Below, one piece after another: positions 17,457 through 26,391 of a stretch of DNA of 64,000 bases. The position numbers were made by a program, and so were the translations under genes. The stretch is from Qipengyuania aestuarii (GTDB taxonomy: Bacteria > Pseudomonadota > Alphaproteobacteria > Sphingomonadales > Sphingomonadaceae): positions 806,001 to 870,000 of the forward strand of contig NZ_JAIGNP010000002.1 of assembly GCF_019711535.1 (NCBI RefSeq). The letters run 5' to 3'. Below the pieces are notes generated by a model. The model saw nothing but the letters and a program-made list of their open reading frames with translations. It had not been told where the DNA came from and did not search any database. Positions within the stretch are counted from its first letter, which is position 1, and every line of letters starts with the position of its first letter.

Positions 17457-17638
17457 TGAGCAAGGAACGGTTCGAGCGGCACAAACAACCCTGGACCGGC
17501 GAGGAGGCGGGGCAACTCCGCACCCTCGCGGCCAAGGGTCAGGGGCTCAAGCAGATTGCCAAGGCGCTGGGCCGCAGCGAGGAATCCACCAAGGATTTCG
17601 CCAAGAAGAACAAGATCAAGGTTGCGAAAAAGCGGTAG
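17456..17638 (+). CDS. Small basic HTH-like protein coupled to topA
   Basis: 60 aa. The segment WTGEEAGQLRTLAAKGQGL, then QIAKALGRSEESTKDF, fits a helix-turn-helix of SANT/GcrA-like type (Trp, acidic pair, Leu spacing, IA..LGR). The C-terminus is lysine-rich. The ATG overlaps the topA TGA (TGATG), so it is translated by reinitiation after topoisomerase I. Its stop is immediately followed by the era stop on the other strand. A DNA-binding accessory role is inference. Confidence 0.7.
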   Translation: MSKERFERHKQPWTGEEAGQLRTLAAKGQGLKQIAKALGRSEESTKDFAKKNKIKVAKKR

Positions 17639-18541
17639 CTAGTTCTTCCACTCCAGCCCCATTTCCTCGAACATTTCCTTGTCCTCGCTCCAGCGTTCGT
17701 CGGTCTTGACATGCAGAAACAGGTGGACCTTCTGGCCTAGCAGTTCGCTCAGTTCTTCGCGCGCGGCCTGGCCGATGGCCTTGATGCGGCTGCCGCCCTT
17801 GCCGAGCACTATGGCGCGCTGGTTGTCGCGCATGACCACGATCTGCTGGTGGATTTCCACGCTGCCATCAGGGCGCTGGACGTATTTCTCGGGTCGCACG
17901 GCGCTGTCGTAGGGCAGTTCTTCGTGGAGCTGCTTATAGAGCTGTTCGCGCGTGATCTCGGTGGCAAGGAGGCGCTCGGAGGCGTCCGAGACCTGGTCTT
18001 CGGGATACATCCACGGGCCTTCGGGCATCAGCTGGGCGAGCGCATCTTTCAGTTCGGGCACGCCGTCTCCGGTGAGGGCGGAGACGAAATAGACCGTTTC
18101 GAATTCGACCTTCTCGCCCAGCTCCTGCGCCAGCGCCAGCAGCGGCTCCTTCTTCGCCGCATCGACCTTGTTGAGAACGAGGATCTTGCGTTCCGGGCGG
18201 TCCTTCAGCGCTTCGATCAGCGGTTCGAGTTCGTGGCGGCGCTGCTTGATCGGATCGACCATCAGCAGCACGGCATCGGCGCTTTCCGCGCCTTCCCACG
18301 CCGCGCTGACCATCGCCCGGTCGAGCCGCCGCTTGGGCGCGAAGATGCCCGGCGTATCGACCAGGATCATCTGGGTATCATCGTGCAGCGCGATGCCGAG
18401 CATGCGCGCCCGCGTGGTCTGGGCCTTGGCGCTGGTGATCGCGACCTTCTGGCCGACCAGCTGGTTCACCAGCGTGGACTTGCCCGCATTGGGCGCGCCG
18501 ATGACTGCGACGAGGCCGCATTTCGTGGTGGCGTCGCTCAT
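17639..18541 (-). CDS. era: GTPase Era
   Basis: 300 aa from ATG 18541. Ras-like GTPase motifs are G1 GAPNAGKST, G3 DTPG, G4 NKVD and G5 SAL, followed by a KH RNA-binding domain with VLGKGGSRIKAIG near residue 245. It binds the 3' end of 16S rRNA for 30S maturation. It overlaps rnc by 4 nt (ATGA), giving the classic lepB-rnc-era operon; recO, often next, is 14 kb away here. Confidence 0.96.
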   Translation of the reverse strand: MSDATTKCGLVAVIGAPNAGKSTLVNQLVGQKVAITSAKAQTTRARMLGIALHDDTQMILVDTPGIFAPKRRLDRAMVSAAWEGAESADAVLLMVDPIKQRRHELEPLIEALKDRPERKILVLNKVDAAKKEPLLALAQELGEKVEFETVYFVSALTGDGVPELKDALAQLMPEGPWMYPEDQVSDASERLLATEITREQLYKQLHEELPYDSAVRPEKYVQRPDGSVEIHQQIVVMRDNQRAIVLGKGGSRIKAIGQAAREELSELLGQKVHLFLHVKTDERWSEDKEMFEEMGLEWKN

Positions 18542-19209
18542 CCGTATTTCTCCATGAATTTCTTGGCGGCGGCCTTTTCGGCTTCGCCCTTGCTGCCGGC
18601 TGTGGCCGTGGCTTCGCCAACCTTGTGCACGCTGACGCGCACAGTGAACTGGGCGGCGTGATCGGGCCCCGACCGGTCGACGACTTCGTATTCGGGCGGC
18701 TTGCGGCGATTGCCGGCCGCCCATTCCTGCAGCGCGCTCTTGGGATGCTTGCTTTCGCCGGCACCGCTTTCGAGCGCGGGCCGCCAGAGCTGGTGTACCA
18801 GTTCGCGCGAAGCCTCGAACCCGTTTTCGAGGAACTGCGCGCCGAGCAGGGCTTCCATCACATCGCCGAGGATATTCTCGCTGTCCCTGCCGCCGTCCGC
18901 GCGGGCCTGTTTCGAAATGCGCATGTGATCGCCAAGCCCGATCCCGCGCGCCACGGTGGCGCACATCTCGCGGCTGACGATCGCGTTGAGACGCTGGGCA
19001 AGTTTGCCCTCGGGCGCATTGCTTTCGCCGTAGAGCCAGTGGGCGATAGACAGGCCGAGCACGCGGTCACCGAGGAATTCGAGCCGTTCGTAATCCTGTT
19101 TTTCGCCCATGCTGCCGTGAGTCAGTGCGGCCTGCCACAGGCTTTCGTCACCGACGGTAAAGCCGTTGGCATCGAGCCATTCGCGGGCTGCCGGATCGAG
19201 CGTACTCAC
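18538..19209 (-). CDS. rnc: Ribonuclease III
   Basis: 223 aa from GTG 19209, which overlaps the lepB stop (GTGA). The RNase III signature is ERLEFLGDRVLGL near residue 42-54, with the second catalytic region DVMEALLGA at about 115-123. A C-terminal double-stranded RNA-binding domain occupies about 155-223. It processes rRNA precursors and structured mRNAs as a homodimer. Confidence 0.95.
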   Translation of the reverse strand: MSTLDPAAREWLDANGFTVGDESLWQAALTHGSMGEKQDYERLEFLGDRVLGLSIAHWLYGESNAPEGKLAQRLNAIVSREMCATVARGIGLGDHMRISKQARADGGRDSENILGDVMEALLGAQFLENGFEASRELVHQLWRPALESGAGESKHPKSALQEWAAGNRRKPPEYEVVDRSGPDHAAQFTVRVSVHKVGEATATAGSKGEAEKAAAKKFMEKYG

Positions 19210-20057
19210 AGCGTGCTTCCGATGCGGTCCCAGCGCGCGGCCGTGAACCATGTCCAGGGCAGCAGCCATTCGGCGCTGCCGTCGGTCGACCACAGCACCA
19301 TCGTTGCGCGCGCCACCAAAAGATCCGCATCGACCAGGCCTACGCCGCCGCCGGACTGGGGCGGGAAGCGGCTGTCGAGCGAATTGTCGCGATTGTCGCC
19401 CATGACGAAGATCTTGTCGGAAGGGACCACGATCGGATCGAAATCATCCTGCATCGACCGACCGAAATCGATCGTCCGGTAGCTCTTGCCCGAGGGCAGC
19501 GTCTCGATCACCTGGCGGTAACGGCACAGATTGCCGTCGACGACAGTGCCGCCATCGGACCGGCAGTTGGTATTCGCGCTCATCGGGATGTCGACGAAGC
19601 TGCCCCGCTCCTGCGGCAGGGGATCGCCATTGAGATAGACCGTGCCGCCGCGCATGGCGATGGTATCACCCGGCAGTCCGATCGCGCGCTTGACGTAATC
19701 CGTGCCGTCGACCGGATGCTTGAAGATCACCACGTCGCCGCGCTCGGGCAGGCTGGCGAAGATGCGGCCCGGGATCAGCGGCACTTCCAGCGGGAGCGAG
19801 AGGCGCGAATAGCCATAGGGCCATTTGGCGGCGACCAGATAATCGCCGTTTCTGAGGCCCGGCAGCATGCTTTCGCTGGGGATGGTGAAGGGCGAGAAGA
19901 TGAAGCTGCGGAAGATCAGCACGATCACCACGAGCTTGAGCAGGAACTTCAGGAAATCGCCCCAGCTTTCCTGCTCTTCGGCGCGTGTTTGGGCTTGGGT
20001 GACTTCGCCCGGATCGGTATCGGCGTCGGGCGTTGCAAGGCGGGGGTTCTCATTCAT
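19206..20057 (-). CDS. lepB: Signal peptidase I
   Basis: 283 aa from ATG 20057. A single N-terminal transmembrane segment lies at about 37-57. The catalytic serine lies in IPSESMLPG (Ser63) and the general-base lysine in DYVKRAIGLPGD (about 122). MGDNRDNSLDSR is the conserved box E. It cleaves Sec and Tat signal peptides at the periplasmic face of the inner membrane. It is first in the lepB-rnc-era operon and is divergent from pgi with only 52 nt between starts. Confidence 0.95.
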   Translation of the reverse strand: MNENPRLATPDADTDPGEVTQAQTRAEEQESWGDFLKFLLKLVVIVLIFRSFIFSPFTIPSESMLPGLRNGDYLVAAKWPYGYSRLSLPLEVPLIPGRIFASLPERGDVVIFKHPVDGTDYVKRAIGLPGDTIAMRGGTVYLNGDPLPQERGSFVDIPMSANTNCRSDGGTVVDGNLCRYRQVIETLPSGKSYRTIDFGRSMQDDFDPIVVPSDKIFVMGDNRDNSLDSRFPPQSGGGVGLVDADLLVARATMVLWSTDGSAEWLLPWTWFTAARWDRIGSTL

Positions 20058-20109
20058 CGCCGAATTCCCTAGTCGCAGCAGCGCGACCATCAAAGGATTT
20101 TTGCCCGCC

Positions 20110-21690
20110 ATGACCAAATCTGCCGCCGATCTCTGGAGCGACCTTGCGAACCTTCCGCAGCCGACACTGCTCGAACTGTTCAGCACGAAACGCGATGGCG
20201 GCGAAGGGGCGGACGAGCCGGGCGGGGCCGACCGGGTGGCGATGCTGTCCGGCCGCATCGAACTGGCGGGCGATAACGCGGGCGATCCGCTGGCTCCCGG
20301 CGGCATCCTGTTCGACTGGTCGAAAACCCATCTCGACCGCGCGGTGCTGGCGCGCTTTGGCGAACTGGCCGAGGCGATGGACTTTGCCGGCATGCGCGAC
20401 AAGCTGTTCTCGGGCGAGATCGTCAATCCCACTGAAGGGCGCGCCGCCGATCACGCCACGCTGCGCGGCGTGGGCGATGCCGCCAAGGTCGAGGAAGCGG
20501 GCGCGCTGATCGACCGGATGGGCATGCTGGTCGAAGCGATCCACCAAGGCGCGCTGGGCGAGATCGACCACCTCATCCACATCGGCATCGGCGGCAGCGC
20601 GCTGGGCCCGGCGCTGGGCGTGGATGCGCTGTCCCGCGATTTTGCACGCTGCGATGTGCACGTGGTCTCCAATATCGACGGCGTGGCGCTGGAAGCGGCC
20701 TTTGCCAAATGCGATCCGGCGAAGACCTTGATCGCGGTTGCCAGCAAGACCTTCACCACCATCGAGACCATGACCAATGCCGAAAGCGCGCTCAAATGGC
20801 TGCGCGACAACGGCGTGACCGATCCCGGCGGGCGCGTGATCGCGCTGACCGCCAATCCCGAAGGCGCGGTGGAATGGGGCGTCGACGAGACGCGCGTGTT
20901 GCCTTTCCAGGAAAGCGTGGGCGGGCGGTATTCCATCTGGTCTTCCATTGGTTTTCCCATCGCCATGGCGGTTGGCATGGACGATTTCCGCGAGATGCTG
21001 GCCGGCGCGGCGGCGGTGGACGCGCATTTCCGCGACACCGCGCCCGAGGACAATCTGGTCCTGCGGGCAGCTTTCGCCGATCTCTATTACAGCCGCGTGC
21101 GCGGCTGCCAGACCCGCGCCGTCTTCGCCTATGACGAGCGTCTGGGCCTGTTTCCCGACTATCTCCAGCAGCTGGAGATGGAGAGCAACGGAAAGCGCGT
21201 CACCGCCGACATGCAGCCGGTCGACGGCCCCACCGCACCCATCACCTGGGGCGGGGTGGGGACCGATGCGCAGCACGCCGTGTTCCAGCTTCTCCATCAG
21301 GGCACGCACCTCATCCCGGTCGATTTCATCGCCAGCATCGCGCCGGGCGACGAGCTGGACCCGGCACATCACCGCATCCTGCTGATGAACTGCTTTGCGC
21401 AGGGCGCCGCGCTGATGGCGGGCAAGAAGGGCGACGACCCGGCCCGCAACTATCCCGGCGACCGGCCATCTGCCACGATCCTGGCCGACGATCTGGACGC
21501 GGCCACGCTGGGCGCGCTGATCGCGTTTCACGAACACCGCACCTTCGCCAACGCCGTGCTGATGGGCATCAACCCCTTCGACCAGTTCGGCGTCGAACTG
21601 GGCAAGCAGATGGCCAAGGCGATCGAGCAGGGCGGCGAGGAATTCGACGCGAGCACCGAGCGCCTGCTGGAAGCCGCCGGGCTGAACTGA
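20110..21690 (+). CDS. pgi: Glucose-6-phosphate isomerase
   Basis: 526 aa from ATG 20110. Diagnostic motifs are HIGIGGSALGP near residue 158, VASKTFTTIETM at about 213, the first PGI signature around GGRYSIWSSIG at about 273 and the basic C-terminal signature region INPFDQFGVELGK at about 488. It interconverts glucose-6-phosphate and fructose-6-phosphate in glycolysis, gluconeogenesis and the hexose monophosphate routes. A strong terminator follows. Confidence 0.96.
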   Translation: MTKSAADLWSDLANLPQPTLLELFSTKRDGGEGADEPGGADRVAMLSGRIELAGDNAGDPLAPGGILFDWSKTHLDRAVLARFGELAEAMDFAGMRDKLFSGEIVNPTEGRAADHATLRGVGDAAKVEEAGALIDRMGMLVEAIHQGALGEIDHLIHIGIGGSALGPALGVDALSRDFARCDVHVVSNIDGVALEAAFAKCDPAKTLIAVASKTFTTIETMTNAESALKWLRDNGVTDPGGRVIALTANPEGAVEWGVDETRVLPFQESVGGRYSIWSSIGFPIAMAVGMDDFREMLAGAAAVDAHFRDTAPEDNLVLRAAFADLYYSRVRGCQTRAVFAYDERLGLFPDYLQQLEMESNGKRVTADMQPVDGPTAPITWGGVGTDAQHAVFQLLHQGTHLIPVDFIASIAPGDELDPAHHRILLMNCFAQGAALMAGKKGDDPARNYPGDRPSATILADDLDAATLGALIAFHEHRTFANAVLMGINPFDQFGVELGKQMAKAIEQGGEEFDASTERLLEAAGLN

Positions 21691-21706
21691 GGGATGGCGG
21701 CGGCTG

Positions 21707-21742
21707 AAACGGGGGTTGGAGTGACACCGATACCCCCGTTTT
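21707..21742 (+). terminator. Intrinsic terminator of pgi
   Basis: A perfect 10-bp stem (21707-21716 with 21732-21741) surrounds a 15-nt loop and ends in TTTT, 17 nt after the pgi stop. Confidence 0.8.
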
Positions 21743-21956
21743 AGAAAATAGCTGCCATTCGCCTTCTCGCCTTAATACAGCACCTTATCCGCGATTTTGC
21801 GCAATTCGCTGTCAACTTCCGTTTTCCTATATCCAACCGCTGGTGAGCGGCGACTGCCGCCACTCATCCGGCCTGCAATCGACACTAGGCAGAGCGCTTG
21901 CCTGTAGGAAAGCGGATTGTCGTGACGCTCAGGGTAACCTGTGGTAAACCATTGCG

Positions 21957-22640
21957 ATGAAAGCATGGTTCGCGCGCCGGTATCTCGATCTTCTGGGATC
22001 AATCTACATCTATAACGAGCATCGCGGCTATACCGCGCTCGACCGCGTGTTGGAGGCGGTGAAGGCCAAGCATCCCGAAGCCACCGAGCTGATCGCGGCG
22101 GTGGAGAAGCACCGGGCCGACGAACGCAAGCATTACACCATGTTCAAGCGCTGGTTCCAGCTGCGCGGCACCATGCCGATCGCGGTGGACCGGACCTTCG
22201 GCCATATCGACCGGTTCATCGAAATCAGTTTCGGCACCTCGATCGACAATCTCGACACGGATGCCATCATCGCCAGCGACGATCTGTTCGAACGGCTGTG
22301 CCGGGTGATCTCGCTGACCGAAAAGCGGGGGCTGAAGCAGGTCGAAATCCTGCTGAACCACCCGATCGTCAAGCAGGACAAGGCGCTCCACAAGATCTTC
22401 GAGGTCGTCCATGTCGACGAGCCCGATCATTTCCTGCCCTATGATAAATGGCTGGCCGCGAACCAGCGCCGCGTCCCCAATGCCTGGGAGCGCGGCATCG
22501 ACCGCCTGATCCATTCCGAACTGCTGTTCATCAAGCTGCCGCTGCTGTTCCTGTGGTTCGGCGCGCCGCGGCGGACCGAATGGCGCGATGCGGGCGAAAA
22601 CAATCCCCGGCCCCTGCCGCGCAGCGTGGCCGCCGCCTGA
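21957..22640 (+). CDS. Ferritin-like domain protein, membrane-associated
   Basis: 227 aa. A helical bundle pattern carries spaced carboxylates and histidines typical of ferritin-like diiron proteins (AVEKHRADERKHYTMF near residue 47-62 and HVDEPDHFLPYDKW near 144-157). A C-terminal hydrophobic stretch LLFIKLPLLFLWFG at about 182-195 suggests membrane association. The substrate is unknown. The next gene, a GtrA-like protein, starts 10 nt after its stop, so the two are probably cotranscribed. Confidence 0.7.
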   Translation: MKAWFARRYLDLLGSIYIYNEHRGYTALDRVLEAVKAKHPEATELIAAVEKHRADERKHYTMFKRWFQLRGTMPIAVDRTFGHIDRFIEISFGTSIDNLDTDAIIASDDLFERLCRVISLTEKRGLKQVEILLNHPIVKQDKALHKIFEVVHVDEPDHFLPYDKWLAANQRRVPNAWERGIDRLIHSELLFIKLPLLFLWFGAPRRTEWRDAGENNPRPLPRSVAAA

Positions 22641-22650
22641 GACCCCTTAC

Positions 22651-23055
22651 ATGCTGAACCGTTTCCTGACGCGCCGCGCCGGCGGCATGCTGTGGCGCAA
22701 CACCGTGGTCAGCACCGGCGTCTTCCTCGTCGGGCTGGGCGTGCTGTGGGTGCTGGTCGAACTGGCGGGCGTGGATCCCGTGATCGCCACCGGCATCAGC
22801 TTCCTGATCGCCAATTCCATCCATTACGTCTTCGGCCGCACCTGGATATTCGCCGGATCGGATCGCAGCGTGTCGACCGGCTACCTGCTGTTCCTTGGCA
22901 ATGCCGTGGTCGGTCTGGCGGTGACGGTCGGGCTGTTCTGGGTGCTCACCCACTGGACGCCGATGAACTATCTCGTCGCGCGCGTGGTGGTTTCGGTCTT
23001 TGCAGGTCTCGCCGTATTTGCCCTCAACGCGGCGTTCAACTTCCGGCAGGTCTAA
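22651..23055 (+). CDS. GtrA-family membrane protein
   Basis: 134 aa with four hydrophobic segments. The motifs ANSIHYVFGRTWIF (about 50-63) and LNAAFNFRQV at the C-terminus are the GtrA/DPMS3 signatures. GtrA proteins are thought to help flip undecaprenyl- or polyprenyl-linked sugars across the inner membrane. It lacks a fused glycosyltransferase, unlike the gene at 33758. Start ATG 22651 was chosen over an upstream GTG that would overlap the ferritin-like gene. Confidence 0.82.
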   Translation: MLNRFLTRRAGGMLWRNTVVSTGVFLVGLGVLWVLVELAGVDPVIATGISFLIANSIHYVFGRTWIFAGSDRSVSTGYLLFLGNAVVGLAVTVGLFWVLTHWTPMNYLVARVVVSVFAGLAVFALNAAFNFRQV

Positions 23056-23121
23056 GCGCGCGTTTCGCTTTGAGCGAGCTTGCAGCATTGATAATCCGGG
23101 CCTTGTTGGTAGCGTGGCGGC

Positions 23122-23661
23122 ATGACGATGTCTCGACGCGATGTCTTTGCTGCCGGAGCGCTTGTCGCTGCCTTAGGCGCTGGCGCTACCTCGGCTTGCA
23201 GTCCGGCCAGTATCCCGCCTGATTTGCCCAACAAGTTCTTTGTGGCGATTGCCAAGGGTGCGCTGGTCGAAGCCCGAAAATCCGCGCATCCATCAATTAG
23301 CCTTGCCTTGGTAAGCACGGTGGGAACGCAGATGTTCGAAGGCCCGGAAGATGTCACCGAGGCGCTTTATCGGCTCATGACGGTGGAGGGCTTCTCCATG
23401 ATCGGCGACAGTCCGCTGGCCGAGGACGTTTTCGGCGGAATGTACTGGCGCGGCATAGGTCCGTGGCGCTGTAGCGACATGCTTAAGGGAGACGCCATCG
23501 AACTCGACACGTGCGGTGGAGGATCGCATGAAAGCGTCTTCAATGTCTTCGTGAACATCGATGGCGCGAGCGAAAGCGTGCACACGATCCTCTTGCTCCA
23601 AAACCGTAATCTTATCGCGCAATTGGGCGATTGGTCGGACAACCGCAATTTCGGCAAGTGA
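23122..23661 (+). CDS. Secreted protein with Tat-like signal, unknown function
   Basis: 179 aa. The N-terminus SRRDVFAAGALVAALGAGATSACS has the twin-arginine pattern S-R-R-x-[VF] followed by a hydrophobic core and a cysteine, so it is probably Tat-exported and perhaps lipidated. The mature part has a SnoaL/NTF2-like feel (alternating strands, DDVTEALYRL-like helix), which is speculative. ATG 23128 is an alternative start. It is a single gene. Confidence 0.6.
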   Translation: MTMSRRDVFAAGALVAALGAGATSACSPASIPPDLPNKFFVAIAKGALVEARKSAHPSISLALVSTVGTQMFEGPEDVTEALYRLMTVEGFSMIGDSPLAEDVFGGMYWRGIGPWRCSDMLKGDAIELDTCGGGSHESVFNVFVNIDGASESVHTILLLQNRNLIAQLGDWSDNRNFGK

Positions 23662-23788
23662 CCGCCGCGAAATACCGACGCATAGCTAATTAATGTTATG
23701 GCGCGAAGTTTTGAGAAGCGCACAATAAAACCCACGCGAGTCGTGATCGGGAAAGTCACTATTTCGCCTTCAGATTGTGGGGGATATT

Positions 23789-24016
23789 ATGCCGACTTAT
23801 TCACTTCGCTTTTCAGCCCGAGGTTCGTCTACCGAGAAGATCGTGCAGTTCGAAGCCAAGTCTTCCTCCGAAGCGCTGACGCTGGCAGATGAGGAAGCGC
23901 AGGGCCGCTGCGCCGAACTGTTCGAAGACGGCCATCCGCTTTGCAAACTGGTCAAGATCGGACCGAGCAATCTCTGGCTGGTGGACCGGATGCCCAACAA
24001 TATTCCGGCAAGCTAG
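23789..24016 (+). CDS. Small hypothetical protein
   Basis: 75 aa from ATG 23789, preceded by GGGGGAT at good spacing; the GTG at 23777 is less likely. The sequence MPTYSLRFSARGSSTEKIV with an Ala/Glu-rich helix and LWLVDRMP near the end is reminiscent of small stress-type domains similar to DUF6894 but without its signature. It overlaps the stop of the convergent DUF6894-like gene by 4 nt. Confidence 0.55.
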   Translation: MPTYSLRFSARGSSTEKIVQFEAKSSSEALTLADEEAQGRCAELFEDGHPLCKLVKIGPSNLWLVDRMPNNIPAS

Positions 24017-24252
24017 CGCCGATCCTTCAGCCGGATATCGACCGTGAAGAGGATATTGCCCTCGGTATCGCGGGCATCGATCTGCAGCGTACCCACTTCC
24101 AGTATTTCAGGCTCGTTCTTCAGGACCTCGCCCGCGAACTGAACGGCGGCAATCCGCGCTGCCGGATCGTCGAGCAATTCGGTGCCGAGGTCATCGGTCT
24201 CGGTGAAGTTGTCGTGAAGGTCGAAGAAGTACCGTGGCATTGAGGTGTCCAT
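24013..24252 (-). CDS. DUF6894-like small protein
   Basis: 79 aa from ATG 24252, chosen because GAGGAA stands 7 nt upstream; ATG 24240 would start at MPRYFFDLHD. The motif PRYFFDLHDN followed by DDLGTELLDDPAARIAAVQFAGE matches the compact DUF6894 proteins widespread in alphaproteobacteria. The function is unknown. It lies downstream of the minus-strand Crp/Fnr gene. Confidence 0.7.
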   Translation of the reverse strand: MDTSMPRYFFDLHDNFTETDDLGTELLDDPAARIAAVQFAGEVLKNEPEILEVGTLQIDARDTEGNILFTVDIRLKDRR

Positions 24253-24324
24253 AAAGCGTTCCTCTATCAAACGGCTGACAACCGGGTTCGGGTGAAGCGT
24301 GGTGCAAGATTGCGACGAATTGCC

Positions 24325-25038
24325 TCAACATCGCTTCATGTGGAGGTATTCGCTGTTGAACTGGGCGATTTCCTTGAGTTTTTCGATGTCGCAGATTTTC
24401 AGGCGCTTGTTATCCAGCTCCACCAGTCCTTCGTTGCGCATGCGTTGCAGCGTGCGATTGACGTGGACGGGCGTCAGCCCGATCGTGTCACCAAGCTGGT
24501 TCTGGGTAAGAGGCAGGTGAAATTCGTCACCGGCGGCCAGGCCGACGACTTTCATCCGTAGCCACAATTCGCAGAAAATATGGGCCATCCGTTCATAGGC
24601 GAAGCGCTGGCCCATGTTGGTAAGCCATTGGCGCAGGATGGATTCGTCGACCAGTGTCGACCACCACAGCGCCTTGGCGATGCGCGGATGGCTGTCGAAG
24701 ATATCGATGATCTTCTGCTTGGACACGGCCGCATAGGTAATATCGCTGAGGGCCCCGATGCCGTGATCCATGTGTTCGAGAATGAACACGAAGACATCGC
24801 ACATATCGCCCGGCAGAAGATAACCGGTGATCTGGCGATTGCCGTCGGGAAGTATCTTGTAACGGCAGGCCCAGCCTTCGAGCTGGATGAAAACCTCTTC
24901 GGGTTTTTCCCTTTCGCCGATTAGGTCTTCGCCTACCTTCACGGTCCTGACGTCTTCGCAGAGCCTGTCCAGATGGGCGAGATCGCTCTCGTCAAGTTCG
25001 GTGAAGCATGCCAATCGTTTGTGTAATGCGTTGGTCAT
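24325..25038 (-). CDS. Crp/Fnr-family regulator A
   Basis: 237 aa from ATG 25038; the frame extends to 25137 but the shorter form matches family length. A cyclic-nucleotide-binding-like beta barrel (about 15-130) is followed by a long dimer helix and a winged HTH with LTQNQLGDTIGLTPVHVNRTLQRM near 175-200. It lacks the N-terminal cysteine cluster of FNR, so it is not an iron-sulfur sensor of that type. The ligand is unknown. It is divergent from a second Crp/Fnr gene 275 nt away. Confidence 0.85.
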   Translation of the reverse strand: MTNALHKRLACFTELDESDLAHLDRLCEDVRTVKVGEDLIGEREKPEEVFIQLEGWACRYKILPDGNRQITGYLLPGDMCDVFVFILEHMDHGIGALSDITYAAVSKQKIIDIFDSHPRIAKALWWSTLVDESILRQWLTNMGQRFAYERMAHIFCELWLRMKVVGLAAGDEFHLPLTQNQLGDTIGLTPVHVNRTLQRMRNEGLVELDNKRLKICDIEKLKEIAQFNSEYLHMKRC

Positions 25039-25313
25039 GCCCAACTTTGCTCCCGATCTTCCTGTTAAACGGCGCACCGCGCCATGAAACAGGGCGAGAT
25101 TGGCTCTCAATAACATAAGATAGGCATCGTTGGCCAATCCGGGGCAAATGCAGGCCTTTTACCGGCATGCCCATCCTTTATCCTCCCCGCGCAGCAATCT
25201 GCCCGCGCAGGAATAGACATTTGTTAATCCCGCTGGCAAAATGCCTTGCTACGCCGCCTGAAAGGAGCGGCGCCCAGCGCAGGCGTTTTCGGGATCAGAC
25301 GAGGGGGCATCCG

Positions 25314-26090
25314 GTGGCAGACGGTATTGGTTTGGCAAGGGCAGCTATCGAGCCGGCTTTACCGGAAGAAAGGGTCGCAAAATTCATTCGCACTCTGCGA
25401 CAGCGGTTCTCCTTTTCCGATGAGGAGCAGCAGCAGCTCATCTCGCGCATGGGGGGTGAGGCGTTCTTCCACAAGGGAGACACGCTGGTGGATGAAGGAG
25501 AGTGGATCGAATATTCCTCGCTCCTGTTTTCGGGATACGCGTGCCGCGAGAAGATCGATCGCGAAGGCAATCGGCAAATAGTGGAGATCCAGATTCCGGG
25601 CGATTTCGTGGATCTTCATTCCTATCCGATGGAACAGCTGGATCATGCGATCACCGCTCTGACGGATTGCCGGATCGTGAAGCTTTACCACAAGGAAATT
25701 GACGATCTGATCGACAAGCACCCGCGTTTCGCGCGCCTTTTGTGGTTCAGCACGATCGTCGATACGTCCATCCACCGCGAATGGATACTCAATCTCGGCT
25801 CGCGTGCGGGAAGCCAGCGAATGGGCCATTTCCTGTGCGAAATGTACTGCCGGATGGAGGTCGTCGGCCTGGTCGAGGACGGTCGGTACGATCTGCCGCT
25901 GACGCAGAAGGATCTGGGCGAAGCACTGGGGTTCACTCCCATTCACGTGAACCGGACTCTGAAGAAGCTGCGTAGCCTCGGTCTTGCCGATTTCCGCAAT
26001 CAGAAAGTCACGATCGACGATTTCGATGCGCTGGCCGATCATTGCGGTTTCGATGCCAGCTATCTCTACCTCACGCCGCGCAAGAAATAG
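25314..26090 (+). CDS. Crp/Fnr-family regulator B
   Basis: 258 aa from GTG 25314, with GAGGGGG 6 nt upstream; the upstream part of the frame has no homology. Effector-barrel domain (about 30-150), dimerisation helix and C-terminal HTH with LTQKDLGEALGFTPIHVNRTL near 202-222. It is clearly related to the divergent neighbour, sharing the HVNRTL recognition-helix sequence. No FNR-type cysteine cluster is present. The pair may cross-regulate from the shared intergenic region. Confidence 0.85.
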   Translation: MADGIGLARAAIEPALPEERVAKFIRTLRQRFSFSDEEQQQLISRMGGEAFFHKGDTLVDEGEWIEYSSLLFSGYACREKIDREGNRQIVEIQIPGDFVDLHSYPMEQLDHAITALTDCRIVKLYHKEIDDLIDKHPRFARLLWFSTIVDTSIHREWILNLGSRAGSQRMGHFLCEMYCRMEVVGLVEDGRYDLPLTQKDLGEALGFTPIHVNRTLKKLRSLGLADFRNQKVTIDDFDALADHCGFDASYLYLTPRKK

Positions 26091-26391
26091 CTGCCGGGGC
26101 GGGGCAGGCTGCTCTGGGTGCTGCAAACACGCTGGCGCGCGGATGCATTTGCCCGGTCGCCGCGCGGTTGGCCACCAGCGCCCATTGCCGCTGCGGATTG
26201 ACTTTTTGCGCTGCAGCATCCACATGATCGCCATCGAAGCGCGCTAGCCAGCGTGAAGCGGCGATGCGGATACATCCATCGCCCCGGCCGCGCCTCGGTC
26301 TTTTTCCAAGGACTTCCCTTTTCACGCGGGTCGTTTGACACCCGCGCCGCGCGACCCTTGCGTCTGCGCGCCGCATATTTTGCGAGTTTTC
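26091..26391. other. 301-nt intergenic stretch upstream of the DEAD-box helicase
   Basis: No convincing gene. It contains a perfect 7-bp hairpin (26325-26331 with 26340-26346, 8-nt loop) about 45 nt before the helicase start and a TTGACA at 26335 without a good -10. A 91-aa minus-strand reading frame here has no homology-like features and is not called. Confidence 0.5.

Noticed and set aside
21772..22002. 76-codon minus-strand frame between pgi and the ferritin-like gene
   Set aside because: No ribosome-binding site, overlaps the start of the ferritin-like gene and has no domain-like features.
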